A stretch of DNA of 7,103 nucleotides from VGEM01 sp033764265 (lineage in GTDB: Bacteria > Pseudomonadota > Alphaproteobacteria > Rhodospirillales > Rhodospirillaceae). Position 1 is the first letter of the stretch. Every line of letters starts with the position of its first letter. A program made the translations under genes and the position numbers. The stretch lies in NCBI GenBank assembly GCA_033764265.1, contig JANRJB010000386.1, positions 1 through 7,103 of the forward strand, written 5' to 3'. The notes under the pieces were generated by a model that did not search any database, was not told the DNA's origin, and saw nothing but the letters and a program-made list of their open reading frames with translations. Shown piece by piece: positions 1-5,173 of the stretch.

Positions 1-41
1 CCGGTCGGGTGTTGCTGGCACCGGTTTCGGTGCGGCGTCTG

Positions 42-968
42 TTACAGACCCGGCGCGTAGTTGTAGCGTCCGGCCCATTCGTACCAGTTATCGACCACCG
101 TGCCGGTCAGCAGGATGCCGATGCCGCCGGTCAGCGTGCACAGCACCGCGAACCACCACGCCCAGCGATGGATCGATTCCATCGACGCGTTGAAGCCCAT
201 GGTCCAGCGCCAGAACAGCGCCGCCCGTTCCGAGGCCGTGCCGCGATCGGCGATCTGCTCCAGTTCGCGGTCGCCGCCATAGCGGGCCACCGCCAGGATC
301 GTCGCGCCGTGCATGGCGAACAGCAGCGCCGAGCCGTACAGGAACGCAATCGAGAGGCAATGGAACGGATTGTAGAACAGGTTGCCGTAGGTGATCGAGA
401 ACGAGTTGGTCCAATCCAGGTGCGGCAGAATGCCGAACGGGACTGCCTCGCTCCAGCTGCCCATCATTACCGGCCGGATGAAACCCAGCACCAGGTACAG
501 CCAGATGGCCGAGGCAAACGCCCAGGCGACATGCGTGCCCATGCCCAGGGCGATGGCGCGGCGATAGGTCCGGATCCACCACAACAGGATCGACGCGGTC
601 AGGAAGAAGCCGGCGATCAGCCACCAGCCGCCTTCCTGCAGCGGCGGCAGGACTGTCAGCCCCCATTCGGGTCCTGGCGGCGCCAGCTGCAGCCAGGGCA
701 GCAGCATGACGAACTTGACCGGATTCCAGTCAACCGACGCCAGCATGTTCAGGCCGATCACCTCAATCGCGATAAAGAAGCAGATGATCGAGGCGAGACC
801 GGTGAACCCCAGATAGATCGGGCCGATCTGGGCGTTGCCCAGCTTGCCGAGCCAGTAATTGAACCCCGGCTTGCCCATCCGGTCTTGGGTGGTGTCGATC
901 CCGACGACGCCCATTTCGGGCGCCGCCTGGACCTGGACCTGGGTGAAGATGTTCTGATAACGCGCCAT
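42..968 (-). CDS. pufM: Photosynthetic reaction centre M subunit
   Basis: PufM is the M chain of the type II reaction centre, an inner-membrane protein with five transmembrane helices. With PufL it binds the bacteriochlorophyll special pair, bacteriopheophytins, quinones and the non-haem iron. The 308-residue product has the family's usual length. Allowing for the initial Met, the key residues fall exactly on the Rhodobacter positions: His183 and His203 (bacteriochlorophyll ligands), Tyr211 (near the active-branch cofactors), His220, Glu235 and His267 (iron ligands), and Trp253 (QA pocket). The start is supported by AGGAGA (plus-strand 977-982), 8 bases upstream. It lies 32 bases after pufL and is surely co-transcribed. 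It ends in TAA, inside a minor GTCTG-TTA-CAGAC dyad. The protein looks intact. The identification is essentially certain from sequence. Confidence 0.98.
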   Translation of the reverse strand: MARYQNIFTQVQVQAAPEMGVVGIDTTQDRMGKPGFNYWLGKLGNAQIGPIYLGFTGLASIICFFIAIEVIGLNMLASVDWNPVKFVMLLPWLQLAPPGPEWGLTVLPPLQEGGWWLIAGFFLTASILLWWIRTYRRAIALGMGTHVAWAFASAIWLYLVLGFIRPVMMGSWSEAVPFGILPHLDWTNSFSITYGNLFYNPFHCLSIAFLYGSALLFAMHGATILAVARYGGDRELEQIADRGTASERAALFWRWTMGFNASMESIHRWAWWFAVLCTLTGGIGILLTGTVVDNWYEWAGRYNYAPGL

Positions 969-1000
969 GACGAAACTCTCCTAACGAGGACGGGCCAGGG

Positions 1001-1879
1001 TCAGTACGATCCCGGCGCCGGCGGGCCGCCATACGGCAGCGGCGTCGGTTCGCCCGGCATGGTCACGTTCCACAATGGCGCCCACCACTGGTCCCACGGC
1101 TCGCCGTCGGCCCAGTAAGTGCCCGAAATCACGATGCAGACCGCGCTGAAGAACACGGCCGACAGCGCTAGGAACAGCCCCAGGCGGTGAATGCCCAAGG
1201 GCCCGATGGAATAGCCGATAAAATCGCGGAAGAAGGTGTCCTCGTGCTCGGGCGATTTCATCTCTTTGCCCTTGCCCGGATTGGCCGCCGACAGAATCAG
1301 CGAGCCGTGCAACGCCAGCGCCAGGCACGTCGTGAAGAAGAACGTGATGGCGATCATGTGCGCCGGGTTGTAGTGGAAGTTGCCGTACATGTACCCGGTC
1401 TCGGACACCCAATCGAGGTGCGTCCAGATGCCGTACGGAAAGCCGTAGCCCCAGGAGCCTTTCAGCATGGGGCGGAACACCACCAGGGTGACGTAGGCGA
1501 AGATCGCGACGCCGAAGGCTACCGGCACGTGATAGCCGATGCCGAGCTTGCGGCAGATTTCCACCTCGCGCAGGGCCCACGACACGAAGGCGCCGATGGC
1601 GCAGATGGTGATCAGCTGCCAGAGCCCACCCTCTTTCAACGGCGCGAGCCGGAGCCCGTTCTCGATCGCCGGCGGGTTGACGCTGATCAGCCAGGGGTTC
1701 CACACACCCTGCAACGCGGCGCCATAGAAAATCAGGGCGGTGCCGAGGACGGCGAAGAACGCCGTGGTGATGCCGAAGAAGCCCACATAAAACGGCCCGA
1801 TCCAGTAATCGAACAGATCGCCGCCGATCAACGTGCCGCCGCGAATCCGATACTTTCGTTCGAAACTAAGCAGTGCCAT
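1001..1879 (-). CDS. pufL: Photosynthetic reaction centre L subunit
   Basis: PufL is the L chain of the type II reaction centre and carries the active electron-transfer branch and the QB site. Its 292 residues include His154 and His174 (bacteriochlorophyll ligands), His169 (special-pair hydrogen bond), His191 and His231 (iron ligands), Glu105 near the active bacteriopheophytin, and Glu213, Asp214 and Ser224 of the QB proton path. All match Rhodobacter numbering once the initial Met is counted. The segment FPYGIWTHLDWVS is a family hallmark. The start follows GGAGG (plus-strand 1889-1893) with a 9-base spacer. The C-terminus, from about residue 274, is a Pro/Gly-rich tail ending PPAPGSY, roughly 10 residues longer than the L chains I recall. 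It lies third in the pufBALM operon, 246 bases after pufA; the gap holds stable hairpins that probably set its expression below that of pufBA. Confidence 0.98.
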   Translation of the reverse strand: MALLSFERKYRIRGGTLIGGDLFDYWIGPFYVGFFGITTAFFAVLGTALIFYGAALQGVWNPWLISVNPPAIENGLRLAPLKEGGLWQLITICAIGAFVSWALREVEICRKLGIGYHVPVAFGVAIFAYVTLVVFRPMLKGSWGYGFPYGIWTHLDWVSETGYMYGNFHYNPAHMIAITFFFTTCLALALHGSLILSAANPGKGKEMKSPEHEDTFFRDFIGYSIGPLGIHRLGLFLALSAVFFSAVCIVISGTYWADGEPWDQWWAPLWNVTMPGEPTPLPYGGPPAPGSY

Positions 1880-1996
1880 GCCGCCTTCCCTCCGCTACAC
1901 CGCCGGCGCGTTGCGCACCGGGCACGTCCCCATCAGGGCGTTGGCATGCCGGCGACCGGCCCAAACGGGCGGTCTGCTCGCATGCGGTCCCCATGC

Positions 1997-2021
1997 GTGC
2001 CGGCGCCTGCGGCGGCGGCAC
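1997..2021 (-). other. Second hairpin in the pufA-pufL gap
   Basis: On the minus-strand RNA, GTGCCG pairs with CGGCAC. After one C-C mismatch, CGCC pairs with GGCG, closing a three-base GCA loop. That gives ten base pairs in 25 bases. It lies 15 bases on the pufL side of the larger hairpin at 2036-2076. A smaller 6-bp dyad (CGCATG/CATGCG, 1979-1997) and a GCCGG/CCGGC dyad (1948-1960) follow. There is no T-run, so it is not a simple intrinsic terminator. A role in mRNA stability or partial read-through is inferred. Confidence 0.6.
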
Positions 2022-2035
2022 TCCCCCGCGAGGAA

Positions 2036-2076
2036 GCGGCAGACGGTGTCAATGACGTCCTGACGCCGTCCGCCGC
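2036..2076 (-). other. pufA-pufL intercistronic hairpin, candidate mRNA stabiliser
   Basis: The minus-strand RNA can fold GCGGCGGACGGCGTCA against TGACACCGTCTGCCGC around a 9-base loop. All 16 stem positions pair except one C-A mismatch, with one G-U wobble. In Rhodobacter capsulatus, stem-loops between pufA and pufL shield the upstream pufBA message from 3'-to-5' decay, giving more LH1 than reaction centre; that is established for that species. Position and strength here suggest the same role. The bases after the stem (TTCC then GC-rich) are not a terminator T-run. Confidence 0.75.
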
Positions 2077-2125
2077 ATTTCGTTCCGACGGCCGCCATCG
2101 GGCCGCCGGACAGTCTGCCACGACA

Positions 2126-2308
2126 TCAGGTCAGTGATGTATCTTTCACGACCTGAGACGATTCCGCCGCGGCCCGCGGTCCTTCGATCCAGTTGAAGCG
2201 ATCGGTGCTCAACAGGATGAAGTGGATCAGCAGGGCGAGGACGAACAAGAAAATCGCCAATGACACGAGGACACGGCGAGGATCGAACAACAGCCAGATT
2301 CTCCACAT
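2126..2308 (-). CDS. pufA: LH1 antenna alpha polypeptide
   Basis: This is the alpha chain of the core light-harvesting complex, a single-span inner-membrane peptide that pairs with PufB in the ring around the reaction centre. The 60-residue product starts MWRIWLLFDPRR, followed by the transmembrane stretch FLFVLALLIHFILLST. His29 is the axial ligand of the bacteriochlorophyll Mg, and Trp40 of RFNW lies just after the span. The sequence closely resembles the Rhodospirillum rubrum alpha chain. An in-frame ATG 39 bases upstream (2347) was rejected: the family starts at MWRIW, and a GGAGGG site (plus-strand 2317-2322) lies 8 bases before this ATG. The gap to the pufB stop is 14 bases, with the ribosome site right after that stop, so translation is probably coupled. 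The C-terminal tail (about residues 44-60) is polar and variable in the family. Confidence 0.97.
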   Translation of the reverse strand: MWRIWLLFDPRRVLVSLAIFLFVLALLIHFILLSTDRFNWIEGPRAAAESSQVVKDTSLT

Positions 2309-2322
2309 AACAACGTCCCTCC

Positions 2323-2544
2323 CTAGGCGAGCAGTACCGACGCCCACGCCTGGGCGACGTTCAGTGCGTCATGCAGCGACGAATAGCCGCCGGCGCTCGG
2401 CAGCCACGGACGCCACATCCACACCAGGATGTGAGCCACGATCGCGATGATCGTGAAGATCACAAAGCTCGATACGAAGACGCCGTGAAACTCTTTCGCC
2501 TCCGTCTCGGTGAGTCCCGATAAGGACCGATCGTTTTGAGCCAT
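2323..2544 (-). CDS. pufB: LH1 antenna beta polypeptide
   Basis: This is the beta chain of the LH1 core antenna, a single-span membrane peptide. Its 73 residues contain LTETEAKEFHGVF with conserved His20, the transmembrane span of about residues 23-43 with His38 as the bacteriochlorophyll ligand, and the interface motif WRPWLP at 44-49. A tail of about 24 residues (SAGGYS onward) resembles the C-terminal part of the R. rubrum beta precursor and could be trimmed; that is inference. A longer reading from 2586 exists, but the ATG chosen here follows a near-perfect AGGAGG (plus-strand 2552-2557) with a 7-base spacer and gives the standard family N-terminus. It is the first gene of the visible puf operon. 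No pufQ or bchZ precedes it; upstream lies a 462-base structured spacer. Confidence 0.97.
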   Translation of the reverse strand: MAQNDRSLSGLTETEAKEFHGVFVSSFVIFTIIAIVAHILVWMWRPWLPSAGGYSSLHDALNVAQAWASVLLA

Positions 2545-2606
2545 CAGTAAACCTCCTGATTCCCCTTCTGTGCTTCGCCTTAGCAACCTGCTTCGGCGAC
2601 ATCCGA

Positions 2607-2625
2607 CACAGCGAACATTGCTGTG
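2607..2625 (-). other. Leader hairpin near pufB (CACAGC/GCTGTG)
   Basis: A perfect 6-bp inverted repeat, CACAGC and GCTGTG, encloses 7 bases, 62 bases before the pufB ATG. It could fold in the pufB 5' leader or serve as a protein-binding dyad. It stands directly beside the hairpin at 2626-2657. Function is unknown; a single 6-bp dyad is weak evidence on its own. Confidence 0.35.
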
Positions 2626-2657
2626 CCATCCGAGGGTCCGGTGTCGCCGGACGATGG
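2626..2657 (-). other. Leader hairpin near pufB (GTCCGG/CCGGAC)
   Basis: GTCCGG (2636-2641) and CCGGAC (2647-2652) form a 6-bp stem with a 5-base loop. It is extended by CCATC/GATGG (2626-2630 with 2653-2657), with a 5-base bulge on one side. The same GTCCGG/CCGGAC words recur as a dyad in the crtE/crtD control region at 5078-5110. It would lie about 80-110 bases upstream of the pufB start codon in the mRNA leader. Confidence 0.4.
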
Positions 2658-2676
2658 ATTGATGTGGGAAGCCGCG

Positions 2677-2719
2677 TGGCGCGCAGCGGCTCCCGATCGC
2701 GGGCCGGCCCTGCGCGCCA
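2677..2719 (-). other. Large GC-rich hairpin in crtF-pufB spacer
   Basis: TGGCGCGCAG (2677-2686) is perfectly complementary to CTGCGCGCCA (2710-2719), a 10-bp stem. Inside it, GGC (2688-2690) pairs with GCC (2707-2709), and CCCG (2692-2695) pairs with CGGG (2700-2703) around an ATCG loop. That gives about 17 base pairs in 43 bases. No T-run follows on either strand, so a simple intrinsic terminator is unlikely. It may be an mRNA stability element, a 5' leader structure, a factor-dependent stop for crtEF transcripts, or a DNA-binding site. Confidence 0.6.
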
Positions 2720-2853
2720 ACTCCACAACGGCGACATCAGTGGTCGCGCGGCGGAAACGGGCGCCAGGCCGGTTCAAACGGTGACACGCATCGAAGCGGG
2801 GCAGGTCGCGCAGGCAATGAAATTGCTGCGTCAGGATCGGGACAACACTCGAA

Positions 2854-2882
2854 GTAGAAAACACTTCTTTGAGTATGGTCAA
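2854..2882 (-). promoter_or_regulatory. Candidate puf promoter (proximal)
   Basis: On the minus strand, TTGACC (plus 2877-2882) is followed after 17 bases by TTCTAC (plus 2854-2859). The -35 fits the TTGAC core typical of alphaproteobacterial housekeeping promoters; the -10 is poor. It sits in an AT-richer patch amid GC-rich DNA and overlaps one arm of the dyad at 2881-2911. A start here would give a pufB leader of roughly 300 bases. Not proven. Confidence 0.35.
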
Positions 2883-2911
2883 TTGCAGCCCCTTCTCGGG
2901 GCGATGCAATT
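2881..2911 (-). promoter_or_regulatory. Nested dyad overlapping the proximal -35 candidate
   Basis: AATTGCA (2881-2887) and TGCAATT (2905-2911) form a perfect 7-bp inverted repeat. Nested inside are CCCC (2889-2892) and GGGG (2898-2901), separated by 5 bases. As DNA this could be an operator covering the TTGACC hexamer; as RNA it folds into an 11-bp interrupted hairpin with a GAGAA loop on the minus strand. No T-run follows, so it is not a plain terminator. Confidence 0.4.
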
Positions 2912-2931
2912 ACTGTCCGCCCCCAATATTC

Positions 2932-2959
2932 AGCTTAGAACTCCAACAGTTACTGTCAA
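2932..2959 (-). promoter_or_regulatory. Candidate puf promoter (distal) with dyad
   Basis: On the minus strand, a consensus TTGACA (plus 2954-2959) is followed after 16 bases by TAAGCT (plus 2932-2937), a weak -10. The palindrome ACAGT-T-ACTGT (2946-2956) overlaps the -35, as an operator might. The word TTACTGTC occurs both here (2950-2957) and 40 bases away (2910-2917). The site is about 50 bases after the crtF stop, so it could drive pufBALM independently of crtEF. Inference only. Confidence 0.35.
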
Positions 2960-3006
2960 GCACCGAGAATTTGTCGCACTGCACGCGCGGCAACCGCCGA
3001 TGAAAT

Positions 3007-4140
3007 TCATTTGCGCGCGGCGATGACGCGCACCAGGAGCGGCGTGCGCGTGGCAAGTATTCGCGCATCGCGAAATCCGATTTCAGCAAGTAATCGCCTG
3101 ATCTCTTCACTCGTGCGCGGTCGACCGCTGCCCATCGCTTTCAAATAGAATCCGAAGTACGCCGCGCCCATCGGCGCCGCGCCGTCGGTGCCGGCCATCG
3201 GTTCGGCGATCACAAGCGTGCCGCCGTCTCGCAGTGCAACGTGGATCGCGCGGAGAATCGACGTCGCCGCGGCGTCGCCGTGATCGTGCAAGACCCTGAC
3301 AAGAGTAATGAGATCGGCGCCGTGCGGCAGCGGATCGCGCAGGAAATTTCCGCCGATGACGTCGCTGCGCGCGGATAAGCCCGCATCCGCCAGCGCGACG
3401 GTGGCGCGCGCCGCCACCGCCGGCAAGTCGAACAGCGATAAGCGAAGGTCCGGTGCGCGCCGGCCCGCCGCGATCAGAAACGCACCCTCGCCGCCACCGA
3501 CATCCAACAGGTGCTCATGGCGCGCGACCGGATAGGCGTCGAGCACGTCGTCGGCGATGAACGATTGCGATGCGGCCATCAACGCCGAATAGGCCGCTAC
3601 GTCGGCGTCGCTTACGTGCGCCGGATCGGCGCTGCGCGCATAAGCCCAGAAATCGGCGAGACGCCGCGGCGCGGGGTCGTCGCGCAGCAGCGCCACCGGG
3701 TCGGCCAGATCGGCATAGAGCAAGGCGTGATGCTCGATCATCGCCGACACGCCGGGCTGGGCCTGAAGCGCGGCGCCCAGCATGCCAAGCGCGAATCGGC
3801 CTTGGCCCGCCGGCTCAACCAGTCGCAGCGACGCGGCCGCGGACAACAGCAGTTCGGCCGATGCGGGGGGCAAGCCGGTGCGTCGCGCCACCTCGTCGAT
3901 GCTGAGCGGACCGGCCGCGAGATGATCGAACAGCTTCACGCGCACGCCGGCGTAAAGAACCTGCGCGTAGACAAACCCCGCCACCAGGTCAAAGAGCGCG
4001 CCCGTCTGTCGATGGGCGATGCGGCGCACCAGCGGCGTGCCGGCGGCCCAGCGCCGGAATCGCGCACTGGCAATCAGGCGATTGCGGATCGCGAGCCAAC
4101 GGTCGGTCCAGGATGTGGGCAACAACATGGGCCAAGCCAT
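3007..4140 (-). CDS. crtF: Demethylspheroidene/hydroxycarotenoid O-methyltransferase
   Basis: CrtF transfers a methyl group from S-adenosylmethionine to the tertiary 1-hydroxyl of acyclic carotenoids, giving the methoxy groups of spheroidene or spirilloxanthin. The 377-residue product has a helical N-terminal dimerisation region with a winged-helix-like segment (about 45-115), the SAM-binding motif I LLDVGGGEGAFL (211-222), a second acidic motif around FDLP (237-240), and LVRVLHDHGD (280-289), where His285 is the expected catalytic base of this family. The C-terminal part GSGRPRTSEEIRRLL (337-351) is also typical. The chosen ATG has an AGGGTG ribosome site 8 bases upstream, but that site lies in a 7-bp hairpin (4145-4167). 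It follows crtE by 47 bases in the same operon. What is unusual is that pufB, not bchC, follows it. Identity is confident from family pattern and context; the exact substrate is inferred. Confidence 0.92.
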   Translation of the reverse strand: MAWPMLLPTSWTDRWLAIRNRLIASARFRRWAAGTPLVRRIAHRQTGALFDLVAGFVYAQVLYAGVRVKLFDHLAAGPLSIDEVARRTGLPPASAELLLSAAASLRLVEPAGQGRFALGMLGAALQAQPGVSAMIEHHALLYADLADPVALLRDDPAPRRLADFWAYARSADPAHVSDADVAAYSALMAASQSFIADDVLDAYPVARHEHLLDVGGGEGAFLIAAGRRAPDLRLSLFDLPAVAARATVALADAGLSARSDVIGGNFLRDPLPHGADLITLVRVLHDHGDAAATSILRAIHVALRDGGTLVIAEPMAGTDGAAPMGAAYFGFYLKAMGSGRPRTSEEIRRLLAEIGFRDARILATRTPLLVRVIAARK

Positions 4141-4144
4141 GGAT

Positions 4145-4167
4145 GTTCACCCTGCGCCGCGGTGAAC
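4145..4167 (-). promoter_or_regulatory. Hairpin covering the crtF ribosome binding site
   Basis: In the crtE-crtF gap the minus-strand RNA reads GTTCACC, 9 bases, then GGTGAAC, a perfect 7-bp stem ending 4 bases before the crtF ATG. The only purine-rich ribosome site (AGGGTGA) lies in the 3' arm. The stem begins 20 bases after the crtE stop codon, so a ribosome finishing crtE could help open it. Translational coupling is inferred from the geometry. Confidence 0.45.
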
Positions 4168-4187
4168 GGCTGACCGAGACGGCGGTT

Positions 4188-5057
4188 TCAGGCGGCGCTG
4201 CGCAAGAGCCGCTTGGGTGCGAGCCGGCGCGCCTGCAGCCCCACCAGCTCGCGCAAGGCCGCCGCGCCCCGGCAGGGCGGAATGGACTCGATGGCCGCCG
4301 CGATCAGACTTTCCAGCCGCGCCACTGCGCCCGGCACACCCAGCTCGGCCACGGTATTGGGCCGGCCGAGCGCCGCGTCGCGGCCGACCGGCTTGTCGGC
4401 ATCTTCGGCCCTGGCGATGGTGTCGAGCAGATCGTCGGCGACCTGATAGGCCTCGCCCAGTTTCTGGCCAAGCGCGCGCCAGTCGTCGGCATCGACGCCG
4501 GCGGCGATGGCGCCGACAACCGTGGCGGCCACGAACAGCGAACCGGTTTTGGCGCGGCGATAGGCTTCGGGCGAGGCGTCGGGTTCACTTTCCCAGGCCT
4601 GGCCGGCGATGATCCCCGACGGCATGCCAACGGCACGCGTGATGACGGCGTGCAACGGCGACAGGCGCTGCGGATGGTTCGCACCGGCGATCACCAAAGT
4701 CTCGAACGCCAGCACGATCAGCGCATCGCCGGCCAGAACGGCCAGCGCCTCGCCGTAAGCGGCCTGTACCGAGGGTTGATCGCGCCGTGTCGGCGCATCG
4801 TCGAAACACGGCAGATCATCGTGGACCAGCGAGGCGCAATGCAGCAGTTCGATGGCCGCCGCGGCCGCATCGGTGAGCTCCGGCGCATCGCCGCCGCACG
4901 CTTCGGCCACCGCCAGACACAGCTGCGGACGGACGCGGGCGCCGCCCGGAAACACGGCGTGACGCATGGCGGCGACCAGCTTGGGCGGCGGCGCATCGGC
5001 GGCGGCGCGGGCGAACGCCCCCTCAAGGGCCTTCTCGATCCGCTCGGAAACATCCAT
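4188..5057 (-). CDS. crtE: Geranylgeranyl diphosphate synthase
   Basis: CrtE condenses isopentenyl diphosphate with allylic diphosphates to give C20 geranylgeranyl diphosphate, the precursor of phytoene and of the bacteriochlorophyll side chain; it is cytosolic and Mg-dependent. The 289-residue product matches the length of Rhodobacter CrtE. It shows FPGGARVRP (36-44), the first Asp-rich motif HDDLPCFDD (79-87), AGDAL (109-113), GQAWESE (152-158), KTGSLF (170-175), and the second Asp-rich motif DDLLD (208-212). After the first motif it reads RRDQPS where RRGKPS is usual, a small divergence. The frame is open to 5153, but the ATG at 5057 gives the standard N-terminus and has GGGAG (plus-strand 5066-5070) 8 bases upstream. 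It is divergent from crtD, with 116 bases between, and leads the crtEF operon. Confidence 0.95.
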   Translation of the reverse strand: MDVSERIEKALEGAFARAAADAPPPKLVAAMRHAVFPGGARVRPQLCLAVAEACGGDAPELTDAAAAAIELLHCASLVHDDLPCFDDAPTRRDQPSVQAAYGEALAVLAGDALIVLAFETLVIAGANHPQRLSPLHAVITRAVGMPSGIIAGQAWESEPDASPEAYRRAKTGSLFVAATVVGAIAAGVDADDWRALGQKLGEAYQVADDLLDTIARAEDADKPVGRDAALGRPNTVAELGVPGAVARLESLIAAAIESIPPCRGAAALRELVGLQARRLAPKRLLRSAA

Positions 5058-5173
5058 GAACGACTCTCCCCCGCCGCGCCGGACGGTCAAATCTAACATG
5101 GCGGTCCGGCATGTGATAGTCAGCGGAGAGTACGTGATTTTTCGCCGTCGCAAGACGAAAAGGCCACCGGCGC
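5058..5173. promoter_or_regulatory. Divergent crtE/crtD control region
   Basis: These 116 bases lie between two divergent starts and must carry signals for crtEF (minus) and probably crtDC (plus). A perfect 7-bp inverted repeat, GCCGGAC (5078-5084) and GTCCGGC (5104-5110), spans 33 bases around an AT-rich core that includes TTGACC on the minus strand. I could not assign convincing -10/-35 pairs in either direction, nor an exact TGT-N12-ACA repressor site. The end nearest crtD holds a further hairpin at 5139-5161. Confidence 0.6.
5139..5161 (+). promoter_or_regulatory. Hairpin in the crtD leader
   Basis: CGTC (5146-5149) and GACG (5154-5157) close a GCAA loop, a GNRA-type tetraloop. TTTT (5139-5142) can pair with AAAA (5158-5161), leaving CGC bulged. 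The A-rich arm runs into AAAAGG (5158-5163), the nearest thing to a crtD ribosome site, 10 bases before the ATG. Sequestration of that site is an inference; the stem is short. Confidence 0.35.

Larger units (their letters stand above)
2545..3006. other. crtF-pufB non-coding spacer (puf control region)
   Basis: This 462-base stretch separates the crtF stop from the pufB start. I find no convincing gene in it. Reading in the minus direction it holds: a CGGC/GCCG dyad just after crtF (2988-2999); an AT-richer patch (about 2820-2985) with two TTGAC-type -35 candidates and two dyads; a GCGAC-N7-GTCGC inverted repeat (2731-2747), loosely like RegA/PrrA binding sites; a strong hairpin (2677-2719); two smaller hairpins (2626-2657 and 2607-2625); and the pufB ribosome site. 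By eye I found no exact TGT-N12-ACA (PpsR/CrtJ) site. Similar spacers in other species carry bchCXYZ and/or pufQ; none is present here. Confidence 0.7.

Noticed and set aside
37..49. GTCTG-TTA-CAGAC dyad around the pufM stop codon as a terminator
   Set aside because: It is only 5 bp with a 3-base loop, no T-run follows on the minus strand, and the window ends too soon to judge the operon's end.
9..1118. Long plus-strand open frame (369 codons) opposite pufM and the end of pufL
   Set aside because: It is antisense to two certain genes, has a low-complexity Arg/Gln/Asp-rich product, and arises from GC-rich codon use. The same applies to the plus-strand frame at 1187-2137.
2309..2347. Upstream ATG for pufA at 2347
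   Set aside because: It would overlap the end of pufB and add 13 residues before the highly conserved MWRIW start, which has its own ribosome site.
2731..2747. GCGAC-N7-GTCGC as a firm RegA/PrrA site
   Set aside because: It resembles the loose consensus, but such 5-bp GC-rich repeats are common here and it lies downstream of the candidate promoters. It is mentioned only in the spacer description.
2580..2909. Minus-strand open frame (109 codons) upstream of pufB, where pufQ would be expected
   Set aside because: The product has no membrane span or PufQ-like sequence, lacks a clear ribosome site, and covers the hairpins and promoter candidates of the spacer. A small unknown gene cannot be fully excluded.
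2664..3026. Plus-strand open frame (120 codons) running into the crtF 3' end
   Set aside because: It has no recognisable family and no good ribosome site, crosses several dyads, and overlaps crtF antisense.
5058..5153. N-terminal extension of CrtE by 32 codons
   Set aside because: The extension is not typical of CrtE, would fill the divergent promoter region, and the ATG at 5057 has a good ribosome site.
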